From: Brachypterus glaber
Taxonomy: Eukaryota; Arthropoda; Insecta; Coleoptera; Kateretidae
DNA: 64,000 bases
Reading direction: 5' to 3'
Assembly: GCA_958510825.1 (NCBI GenBank)
Contig: OY294044.1
Span: forward strand, 46,650,626-46,714,625
In this document: positions 55,263 through 64,000 of the stretch, piece after piece
How the letters are laid out: each line of letters opens with the position of its first letter
Numbering within the stretch: position 1 is the stretch's first letter
Made by a program: the position numbers and the translations under genes
Notes under the pieces: model-generated
Database searches by the model: none
What the model saw: only the letters and a program-made list of their open reading frames with translations
What the model was told of the DNA's origin: nothing

Positions 55263-56391
55263 CTTCTCCTTGGTCTAAAATTCCATGAAATTTAGCATCT
55301 AAAATCATCTGTGATAGCTTTTTCTCAACCTGAGCCATGGGCAGCTTTATAGACTTGGCAACATAATCTACTTGAACTCTAGAATATGGTTCAATAATTC
55401 TACATAAATTCTGTTCTAACATGTTGTCGTACAAAGTACTTAAATGTGCCTTAACAATAACATCACCTTCCAATTCTTTCTTAAATTGCTTGAGACTTTG
55501 CTGGAAATCAGCTAAAGACCTTTTGTGTGAAGCTTGAGCTACTGCTTTCATTGCATCGACATCTTGGCCTGCATATTTAATAGCAAGTTTTCCACTCACT
55601 ATTTGTTGCACATCCTCTGGGTTATTTAGCATGATTTTAGATAACAACATGTATTTAAGTGCAGTTAGTGCCTTGGGTGATTCTACACTATCGAAACCTT
55701 CAAATGCTTCATAGAAGTAGGAGTATGCAGTTTTAAAATCTTTTTCATCAGCGGCATGCAAAATACCTGACTGTAAATCTAAAGCTGCTTGCATTTTTGG
55801 AGGGCAATATATAGCATTGGCTGTAGTACGGGCTGAGGTCAAGGCAGCACGGGCCTTTGGCAAGTTACTTAAAGCATGATATGTCTTACTTTCAAGTAAC
55901 TGTACTTCAACAAGCAAATTTTTGTCATCTAGCTTTTTGAGTTCTTTAAGTAATGTGGATCCTAAGTCTAGAGCTTCTGTAAACATACCAGTGTCGAAAT
56001 ATAAAGCAATTAATCTGGCTTCTAGAGACTGACGAAGGAAGGTCCTCCTTTCTTCTTTTGCCCATTCTATACACTCAATACACAACTTAACTTCAATGCC
56101 AATACCGGCTTCGAGATCCAAGAAGAAGTCTACAAGAGATCTAACTAATTTGGCAGCTTTGGCCTTACTTATTTCACTTAAAAACGGCCTTGTGGCCTTA
56201 ATAAGTTCGGCGAGTTCCTTGGCCTTTCCCTCTTTCTTGTATTTCTCACCCAAATCGAGGATGTCCTGCTCTTTGTTTTTAATGTTCTCTTCATTTTCAC
56301 GATCTTCCTCATCACGTTTTAAGTTCTTTAGTAGTTGCTCATGGCTCGAAGGAACAGATTGCGCTCTTTCAAACAACATCGCACCCGCCAT
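55263..56391 (-). CDS. Rpn6: 26S proteasome regulatory subunit Rpn6 (PSMD11), main exon
   Basis: Rpn6 is a lid subunit of the 26S proteasome that clamps the regulatory particle to the core. The exon encodes residues 1-376, from [13 protein letters not shown] and an acidic coiled N-terminal helix ([17 protein letters not shown]), through TPR-like helical repeats ([41 protein letters not shown]) to the PCI domain ([32 protein letters not shown]). The coding part ends at the donor GAAG|GTAAGA; reading past it (to 55189) gives intronic codons only. Start: the ATG in CCAATATGGCGG at 56389-56391, matching the usual MAGA start. The gene is intact and probably expressed everywhere. It is head-to-head with the RS-domain gene at 57674. 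Confidence 0.97.
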
Positions 56392-57673
56392 ATTGGAAAT
56401 CTAGAAAAGCACTGTCATCAAACAGTCATGTCGGCGAACCGCGTTAAGGTTACAATTCTGCCGTGCCAAAGGTTACGCCTAATTTTATTTACGGATCTTT
56501 AAGAAAAAATTAAGACTTGTAGGCTACAGACTGTAGCGTACGCGTGTCATTCAAAGGCACAAATAAATCGTAACTCGCATTAAAATAAAAATATTAGATT
56601 ATTAGTATTAAATCATTTTATTTATAGAAAATATGCATGGACTAAGATTTACTTAAATGAAAATAAAAAACAGTTCAGACGAAACTTAAAAAACGACTAT
56701 TTTGCAAAAATTTAACACTTTTAAAAAGTAAAATTCCAGAAACTTGCGTTGAGTTACTTACCAAAAATAACACAAAGAATTTCTTTGACAGACAAAATCA
56801 CAAAAATCTGAATTTATGTTGACATTTTTTGTGACATGAGCTTTTAATTATTTAAATGCAAATTATTTCAAAAAATATTAATAATATATTATATTCTTAA
56901 ATATTGTTATTGTTAATGAATACTAATTTGTTATTAAATTTATTAAACGCTCGTGTCTAAGGTTACTTTAACAAAAAAGCAATTTCACAATGACTCGCGT
57001 AAATATTTTATTTTTGTAAGTATAATCCTTCATGAAGGCCACTTATTATATTATTAATTTTAAGCAATATGGACCTACCATACAGACACCACTATACAAA
57101 AAGGGCTGTACACACGTAAAATTTGGATTTCACCTGATCACTTAAAAATCCGCACGAAACAATTTTTAAAGGTTGTTTTTTTATTAAATGTTTTGTGCTC
57201 AATACTTTAATAAGAAGTGTTTATTTTGACTTTTCGAGACAAAGAATTGGGTCGCACTGTTTTTATTTTTATGCGTTTTTGGATTTATGCTAATTTCTAT
57301 TTTTAACTCTGCTGATATTTTTATTAGAGATTATCCACATTATTTAAACGGAGCAATAATAAATAATTTCAACAAAGCTTTTTACTATATATTTAGTTGA
57401 ATAAAAAAATGCTTAATTTTAAAATATAATTAAAGTAGTTAATTTCAAATTAAAACGGAAGTGTGTTGACTACTTTTGGCGGTTTTATTTAAATAAACCA
57501 ATGAGAAACAAGAATTTTTCTAGTTTTTGTTATAGCCGCTAGAGGCGCATTAGTCAAGTCCGCCATTGCAGTCGTATCGGTTTGTTTGGCGTGTTTCACG
57601 TTTTTAGACAGGTTTTCAACGTGTTTTTGTAGTATTTTCTGTATCTGTAGTTTTTTAATCTTATAAATTTACA
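56392..57673. promoter_or_regulatory. Probable bidirectional promoter region (Rpn6 / RS-protein gene)
   Basis: The interval separates two divergent start codons by 1.28 kb and, unusually for this window, shows no clear transposon. It should carry both promoters and 5' untranslated regions. I see no firm TATA box; the region at 57540-57600 (CCGCTAGAGGCGC, TTGCAGTCGTATCGG) is relatively GC-rich and near the expected 5' end of the plus-strand gene. Inference from arrangement. Confidence 0.5.
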
Positions 57674-57688
57674 ATGAGCGATAGGGAG
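57674..57688 (+). CDS. RS-domain protein, exon 1 (start codon), transformer-2 candidate
   Basis: ATG AGC GAT AGG GAG encodes MSDRE and is followed at once by a consensus donor GTAAGT. It joins exon 2 (57901) in frame. Tiny first coding exons starting MSD are common in SR-type splicing factors. Confidence 0.78.
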
Positions 57689-57900
57689 GTAAGTAAAATC
57701 CATTATTTTAAGCACTTTGGCCCAAAGTGTTTGGGTTATAAATAGATTCCTCGCCGTGTTATTCGCAAAGCCACGCTATCTTGCCGATATTTGTTGGTGG
57801 TTAAAGTACGCCCCTTTAAGGCCATAATGTAATAAATAGCAGTAATTGAATAAATTTTCCGTTTATTGATATAACAAGATTGTTTGTTTATTGTTACCAG

Positions 57901-58010
57901 GGAAGCCGTTCGCCCATTGATCGCAAATCTGTCCTCCATGATCGGGATCATTCACCACACTCTAGGCGGGAAGAATCTCCGAGAAATCACAAGGCTAAAA
58001 GTTATTCAAG
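57901..58010 (+). CDS. RS-domain protein, exon 2
   Basis: After TTTATTGTTACCAG the exon encodes GSRSPIDRKSVLHDRDHSPH and SRREESPRNHKAKSYS, ending with AG before the donor GTAAG. The serine/arginine-rich composition with SP and RS pairs marks an SR-type protein. Phase 0 in, phase 2 out. Confidence 0.83.
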
Positions 58011-58099
58011 GTAAGAAACAATAGTTCAATGAATAAAATAACCAGAAAACAATGAGTTTGTCCCCCAGTATTTCTAGGGTCACTTCATCTGTACTTGGT

Positions 58100-59785
58100 C
58101 TGTTTTTGCTCTGGTTTTCGTTTTGTTTCTTCCTTTCGGGTAGCGCCACACAACAAATGAACATCGAAAATTTCCCCTTTTTTCCCCTTAAGCTTAGGGA
58201 TACGAGATTTGGAATTTCATTTTATAAGGTTCTGATGCCGGAGCTCAAAAAAATATATGTATAAGCCTTCATTAACTCAAGACGGCAACCCTATTACATT
58301 AATTTGACAATGTACATTTTTTGATTTAGGCAGGTGTCAGTAGAATATAATTTTATAAATAATGTTTTATAAGTAAGATTTAAAACCCTAATTCCCATTA
58401 AAAATCTAAAAAATGTACTTATCTATTAAATAAAATACTAAGGTAAGAAAATTATGTATTATCTTAGCAATAATATGAGGATTTAAAAGCATTTTTTGAA
58501 ATGAAGTATAGTCACTCCATATAGCACCAGCTCACAATTGACCTTGCAATAAGCTTAAGCCATTTTACTCTCTTTATTTTGTTTCTATTTCCTAAAGTAA
58601 AATATTTTTCTAAACATAATATATATTATATAAAAATATTTTAAAACCTTGTGACATGGAGAATTTGTTGCCGACTATACAGTAAGGCTGCTCTTTTTGC
58701 GAAATTATCAATTATTAAATTTAATTCTACTTGCCTTAAATTAAGCTAGGGAGCAGAAATAATACTTTGTTCTATTTCTATAAAAGAAGGAAACCTATCG
58801 GTTGAGGGGAGAAAAGGGACTACTTTAAGAATTGTTGTACAAAAATTTTAACTGTGCCTTAATATACTTAATTACATAAGATTATTGTTTATTTTTATAA
58901 TAATAATTTAGTAAGATTTATATTCAATAACCAAGAATTACAAAATAATTCTAGTGCTGAGTAGCGTAAGATTGGAACATGAGGCTAGAATTACTAATAA
59001 TTTTCTTAAATTTCAAAAAAATATATTTAATTTAAAACTATTAAAAGTATTCATATTATTTGTTCAGTCCTTATTTTTCTTTTAAATTGGGATCTATAAG
59101 TCATGTGATTCGTCGTTAAATGTTGGCCACCTCCTGAGTGTAAATAATCGCCCTTATAGTATATTAGGAATTATCTTCATTTTCGAAATGTTGATTAAAT
59201 TAACCTTTTAATTCTTGTTTTAACCCAATATAGTATTTATGTGCAGAAATATGTGTGTAGAATACTAAAAATATGAAAGCTCTTCTCCCATTCATAGCAT
59301 GTTTCTCTAAAATGAAAATAAGTCGTTTATTGCAGTATAAAAATGATCAATTATTATTAAAAATTTACCTTTTCACAATATTATTGTATTCCATGAGTAC
59401 AGAATTTTCAAGCTGTGTAGAATAATGTTAATTAAATATTGAATGTTGAGATCCTATTTAGTACATTAATGTATTTTATAACTTTTTACACCAAAATATA
59501 CTTTACATTTGTATTACGTTAAGATATTAAACATTTTGTAAACTAAATTAAAATTTGATAGATGTCCAAAATTACAAAATTTAAATGTCAGAAATTATTT
59601 CTGGGGCTGCCAAAGCAAGGCAGAGCGCGTTTCTTTTTGACAAAATTGCGGTACTTTAGCCAAAAAAAAAAATCCACGTATCGTACCCCTAAGCTTAAGG
59701 GTAAAGGAGGGGATGTGCGATGCTCTTTTATTGTGTGGCGCTACCCGAAAGGAGAAAAGCCGAAAACTAACGAAAGAACAAAGTA
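58100..59785. mobile_element. Inverted-repeat bounded segment, about 1.7 kb
   Basis: TTTCGGGTAGCGCCACACAA at about 58136 is inverted at about 59733 (TTGTGTGGCGCTACCCGAAA), and CCCTTAAGCTTAGGG... pairs with CCCTAAGCTTAAGGG near 59687. Arms are about 100 bp. The interior has no transposase frame. Confidence 0.75.
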
Positions 59786-60401
59786 AGACTTAGATAAAGT
59801 GACTCTTAAGTATTTCAGTTTTTCATTTTAGCATTTTTCCTTGTAGACAGGCATTTCTTGACCAATCAAATTCACAATAAATTCAGAGATTTTATTGGTT
59901 AATTTCAACTTGTTACAAACTCGTGTATTGTCAAAATTTCATAATGTAGGGGGTAGCCAAAATATGAAATCTCTACATCCTTTAATAATGCAAGAAACGG
60001 GGTATGAAGTGTATTAATTTTGGCCAATTTGCATAAGGTATTTTATGGATGACCCCTAAGGTTTATAATTAAAATAAACATACATTCTTCACCAAGGTGT
60101 ATAAATATTTTATAATTATAAAGATCCGGGGCGTTTTGACGTTTTTGCCATTTGGCGGTGGGGGAGGTAAAATTTGCCAACTGACAGAACAAAAATTTGT
60201 GATAAAAAAATTGTCCCCAAAAAATCTGATGACCAAAAAAGCAAAGAAACTGTTAACTAAAGAAATGCTGTCTATGTAAAAATGACATGTAAAATATAGA
60301 AAAATACATAATCATGACATATTTATCTTATCTTATGTATATTTTAAAATGTTTCATCAATGTTTCATGTCGTTGGTTTGTTTTGATTTAGAGAATCAAT
60401 T

Positions 60402-60533
60402 ATTCACCACGTTTACACATAGCGCTAACTCCCGTGATTTATAAATCCAGATAGCAGTCCGTCTTTTTCTATAAAGTTATTTTATAGAGAGATTAATACA
60501 GGAGTTAGCGCTATTTATAGGTAAACATGGTAA
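60402..60533. mobile_element. MITE, about 132 bp
   Basis: ACCACGTTTACACATAGCGC...TAACTCC at the left is mirrored by GGAGTTAGCGCT and GTAAACATGGT at the right. Target duplication unclear (ATT-like). Confidence 0.75.
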
Positions 60534-60551
60534 TTGAGTTTTGTTGTTGTT

Positions 60552-60633
60552 GTTGATGCCGACCGCGGTGGAGCAAGGCGAAGAGCGTTCGCTTTGTAAT
60601 GCCGAGGTTGCGGGTTCGAATCCTGCATGGAAC
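60552..60633 (+). tRNA. tRNA-like sequence (Thr-TGT-like pseudogene or SINE head)
   Basis: A perfect B box GGTTCGAATCC, a T-arm GCGGGTTCGAATCCTGC, and an anticodon-loop-like CTTTGTAAT (anticodon TGT) with flanking GTTCG/GCCGAG are visible. The D arm is odd and the acceptor stem (GTTGATGC / GCATGGAAC) pairs only with a bulge, so it is probably a pseudogene or SINE promoter, not a working tRNA. No second copy or SINE body was recognised. Confidence 0.45.
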
Positions 60634-60831
60634 ATGTGTAGTGATGTTTTTAAAAATTACTATTATTACTAATTTGAACTACATATAAATACAAACTTTA
60701 AAAAAATGAACATCCAAGTAATTGATTACCCTACATACGTTGTTTGTTTTTCAGCATAACCACCAGTTTGATTGATCAATATTATATTGAACAAACCAGA
60801 ATTTTATTATCTACATATCTTTTCCAGAAAA

Positions 60832-60981
60832 GGGAACGTTCAAGTATTACGTAACGCTCCTAGGGGTTGGTGGGGGTCATTTTGGAGTGTTACGCCCATG
60901 TTAATGGTATAGGAAAATAGCGTTACAGGGGGGGGGTCCAAAATGATCAAAATATGCGTTACGTAATACTTGAACGTTCCC
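60832..60981. mobile_element. MITE, 150 bp, GGGAACGTTC ends
   Basis: GGGAACGTTCAAGTATTACG and CGTAATACTTGAACGTTCCC are exact terminal inverses. A truncated relative is at 45018-45099. No clear target duplication in AAAA-rich flanks. Confidence 0.9.
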
Positions 60982-61390
60982 AAAATAGATTGTTGTGTTT
61001 TTATTGCTCTATTCAGGGGCGTTCCGCGCTTTTTGTCTTGAGGAAGTGCTAGGTAAAATTTGCCGACTAAAAATTTGTTTTTCCCTCACATAAAAGGTCA
61101 TTGCTCCCAGATTTTTTTTTTACCTCTGCCAAAGATGTTGGTGAATAAAAACAAAAGGTCATCGCCTCTAAAAAAAATTTAACCGCGAAAATATTTTTAC
61201 ACCAACCTACAATTTTGCCGACTCATCTGCTTAAATTGCGGACTGGTCCATTTCGTGGGGGATGCGACACATTGTCGTTTTTCAACCATTAGGCCTATAG
61301 GGGGAGTATAATACTGTGTTGTTATGCATAAAATATCAAATAGGAATTGGAAGATTATATAAAAAATAACACACAGTTTTTATTTTTTAG

Positions 61391-61489
61391 GAGTCCTAGC
61401 AGAAGCCGTAAAATGTCATACAGAGATAGTGATAGGGACAGGGAAAGACGAAGAGACCGTGACCGTGAATCTGACAGAGATAGAGACAG
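61391..61489 (+). CDS. RS-domain protein, exon 3
   Basis: The acceptor TTTTTTAG precedes the exon, whose first G completes Arg from exon 2; it encodes SPSRSRKMSYRDSDRDRERR and then an RD/RE/SD-rich run. Predicted donor: CAG|GTATAG at 61489-61490. Reading past this runs into a MITE 24 bp later and stops at 61580, so the exon must end here. Such an N-terminal RS domain before an RRM is expected of transformer-2, the splicing regulator of doublesex; however no RRM exon is seen up to 64000, so other SR proteins remain possible. The downstream exons probably lie outside the window. Confidence 0.8.
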
Positions 61490-61513
61490 GTATAGTAACT
61501 CGGGACTACGGAC

Positions 61514-61583
61514 CGGACTTAGCTATTCATTTGCCGGGTGCTCGCAAAATTTACAATATTTAAAATATATTATTACATAATAA

Positions 61584-61614
<31 letters not shown>

Positions 61615-62084
61615 AATCTTAGATTACCTTATTAATCAGTAATCTACCTTTAAGGACTACATCAATTTGAAATATCGACTGATCTGTGACTGTGTGAAAA
61701 GCTTGTATCTCATAACAACAACTTTACAGAAATGGGTTACTGTTTTGTCATTGAATCTTGCAGTAAAGGTTTCTTGATGTTAACTTAAGTTAAGACTTAA
61801 TAAAATTATTTTAATGATAAACACATCTAAAGTGATTTCGTTCCGTTTATTTAATAAAAATACGAGGAAAAATATAAACAAAATAGTTTATTCTGGACAT
61901 ACTTATGACTTGTGAGCTTTTTACACATATCAGTGGATATCTGTTTATAAGCGTTTAAACATCTATAGATACGCCTATTATAGGCGTACTATAATTATTA
62001 TCGTTCAAAGTGCCGATTTAATTAAAAATAGTCTTTATAAAATATTAATTTTCGCGAGCCCCCGGCAAATGAATGAAAAGTCCG
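61514..62084. mobile_element. MITE, 571 bp, inserted 24 bp past exon 3
   Basis: CGGACTTAGCTATTCATTTG and CAAATGAATGAAAAGTCCG form inverted ends; inner pairs are GCCGGGTGCTCGC / GCGAGCCCCCGGC. It contains a (TA)n(TAA)n microsatellite at about 61580-61617 and the palindrome ACGCCTATTATAGGCGT near 61972. Confidence 0.82.
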
Positions 62085-62198
62085 ACATTTGCTTGTGATA
62101 GAAGTTAAATAAGATAGTTAGTTTTCATTGAGTGCAGTGGCGTTTTTTCTTGGGTGCAGGGTTTATCCTAAAACTTTTTAAAATTTCTGTCCATTGCG

Positions 62199-62446
62199 AG
62201 GGTTTTATTTATTGGACAATCCTTGTACACCTTTCCAACAATCTTCTACAATCCTTGACAATTCCTTCTTCCACAAATTGTGGACCACAATCATTTACCA
62301 TCATTTGAAATCTTCCCACAATCTTAAACAATCTTCATTAAAGTTTTGTACAATCTTCCACAATCTTTTTGACAATCTTTGAAAATCTTCCACAATCCTT
62401 TGATTCTCACAATCCTTGTACACTTTTTTTTCAATAAATATACCCT
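62199..62446. mobile_element. Second copy of the GATTGTGGAA-filled MITE (inverted)
   Basis: The ends are AGGGTTTTATTTATTGG and CAATAAATATACCCTT; the interior consists of CAATCTTCCA-type units, the inverse of those at 53769-54030. Confidence 0.85.
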
Positions 62447-64000
62447 TGAATATTATAAAAATTCAATTAAAAAAATAAATATTCAAAAAAAATATATATA
62501 AAACTCCGTTTTAATCTAAATCTTGTCAATTTTGGGGAGGGGTTTGCTGGCATGTCTCTTGGGATTTCCTTTAAAAGTTTTTTGAACCCCATTATTATTA
62601 TTTATCTAAAAGTGTATTTTTTCAAACTGCTTAGAAAGAACAGGGAAAAAATGAACTTTATTTGGTTAACTCTGTAATAATTTCAAATAAATAAACATAA
62701 ATTAATAAAAATAAAAATTCCCCACAGGTGAATGATTTTCTAAAGCAGGTCTCCTGCACTTTTTTATGAAACTTGGTTTTTAAGCGACGTTTAGACTTGA
62801 ACAGTAGTGTGGCGGCTTCAATCCCCACTCAAACTATGAAACTGTACCGCAACAGCCCGCCTGCAGTTCAGTCCAATTCAACATTAGCAGCTTGACACTG
62901 GCAGCGAAGGGGAATTTGTAGAAGGGGGAGAAAAAAAAAATCGATACTGGTTTCTGATTGGCTATTAAACTGTTACCCAGCGACACTGTTGCTCAAGTGC
63001 AAACGCCGCTTTAATATAAATTTATCTAAACATTGATAAATACTGGCTGATGTCGCACGTTTTTTACAACCTGTAATATTTGAGAGTTTTACCACTTTCA
63101 TGGCAAACATCTTGATGCACACAGGAAGATTAATAAAGGAGAGTCCCGTGCTGACATATACATTAGCGGCCACCATAATGGTACCTAGTGGACCATTATC
63201 TGGCTGTTAAAATTTATCCTTGGCTCCGTTTACTATACTACAATGTTTTAATTTTCACTTCAACATCAGCCACTAGATGGAGTGTCTAAATTTTTATTTT
63301 GCTATATTATTTTCTATTTATGTTAGGGGATCACTGAAAAAACTGCAATAGTTTTCAATGACCCCAAAATTTGTTTAGGACTAACGCGTTGTCTGGGTTT
63401 TGAGCGAGCCACTGTTTTATTTTTTGGAAAAAAAATTTACTAAAACTATGGGTACAAACACAGAGGGTGCCGGGCGTTTCTTTAGAAAATCGGCGTTGAT
63501 AACCTGAGATTTTCTTAACCATGCTTTTATACATCAATAGCCTAAACGGCTAATAGCACTTATAATTGTCAATAAAAAATCAATCACCGATCTGTGTATA
63601 ATCTTAGTTGTACTAGTGTTCGTTTTTAGCACGTTTTTCACAAATTTTTTGATTTTTCCACACTTCACATCATGCATATTTAGAAAGCTATTGTAGCATT
63701 TTTTTTTAATTTCTAACATTATTATTTAAATGAAATTACGATAATGTAAATACGTATAGTCTATATTACAAATTATCTTATTTTTAGCGTAAGTAACTAA
63801 TAAAAAAGTTTCTGGCATTTCAGCTAGTTGACAAGAACAACTTTTAAAATGACTTTAAGTTAAATCATCTTCAGTTCTAAAATCGTAAACATTAATAATA
63901 CCTTACAGGGTAAACAAACCAAATATCTCAGTAATGGTATATTTGCTGCTAGTTTTACATACTGCAACTATAAAGCCAAATGTCAGGGTAAGAAACCTTA
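62447..64000. other. Gene-free stretch to the window end
   Basis: No exon of the RS-domain gene is recognised. Minus-strand frames at 62973-63176, 63355-63537 and 63534-63719 have no recognisable motif. The last 200 bases hold a donor-like AGGGTAAGAA but no supporting coding frame. Confidence 0.5.

Larger units (their letters stand above)
58011..61390 (+). other. Intron of the RS-domain gene (3.4 kb)
   Basis: It contains a 1.7-kb inverted-repeat structure, MITEs at 60402-60533 and 60832-60981, and a tRNA-like sequence. The frame at 58052-58264 and that at 59562-59786 are the arms of the inverted repeat, not genes. Confidence 0.8.

Noticed and set aside
56096..56404. Plus-strand frame of 102 aa over the Rpn6 start
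   Set aside because: Antisense shadow of the conserved Rpn6 exon.
62715..62760. Micro-exon flanked by CCCCACAG and CAGGTCTC as next exon of the RS-domain gene
   Set aside because: It encodes no RS or RRM sequence and splice-like signals of this quality occur by chance.

Overview
The window looks like nuclear DNA of an insect: AT-rich, intron-bearing, crowded with transposons. Identified host genes are an insect-type chitin synthase, an ionotropic chemoreceptor, the proteasome lid subunit Rpn6, and the 5' end of an SR-type protein that may be transformer-2. I cannot name the species. A beetle-like genome of large size would fit, but that is inference.

Layout. 1-1047: 3' end of a dead non-LTR retrotransposon. 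1882-3564 (-): single-exon divergent ionotropic receptor, with a broken paralogue fragment and a duplicated upstream segment at 3660-4610 that is split by a foldback transposon (4012-4564). 5463-9745: a 1.2-kb hairpin element, a dispersed repeat ('R' below) and a roughly four-copy tandem array (unit about 461-468 bp). 9810-27134 (-): five in-phase exons of chitin synthase separated by repeat-filled introns; exons for the N-terminus and the catalytic/C-terminal part were not found in the window. 29080-34423 (+): BEL/Pao LTR retrotransposon with gag-pol broken by one in-frame stop and cut off by a 200-base N gap (34424-34623). 34624-35525: a foldback element sitting in an R repeat. 36531-38740: second copy of the non-LTR family, split by a Penelope-like element fragment that carries a GIY-YIG domain and has a 12-bp target duplication. 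39778-50785: a run of MITEs (TA, TTA and 8-bp target duplications), long hairpins and a tRNA-derived SINE. 52100-56391 (-): two coding exons of Rpn6, with a three-deep transposon nest in the intron. 57674-61489 (+): three 5' exons of an RS-domain protein divergent from Rpn6, so 56392-57673 is probably a shared promoter region. 61514-64000: MITEs and unassigned sequence.

The most novel signal is a set of four non-autonomous elements (10112-10938, 11815-12402, 41888-42601, 49076-49852). They share terminal inverted repeats of the form CCCAGNWARCA and 2-bp AA/TT target duplications, yet each is filled with a different array of short near-palindromic words. One of them has a natural empty site in a tandem paralogue. 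I do not recognise a superfamily with this combination. No autonomous partner is visible here.

All calls come from reading the sequence and the translated frames. No search was run; homology statements rest on recognised motifs.
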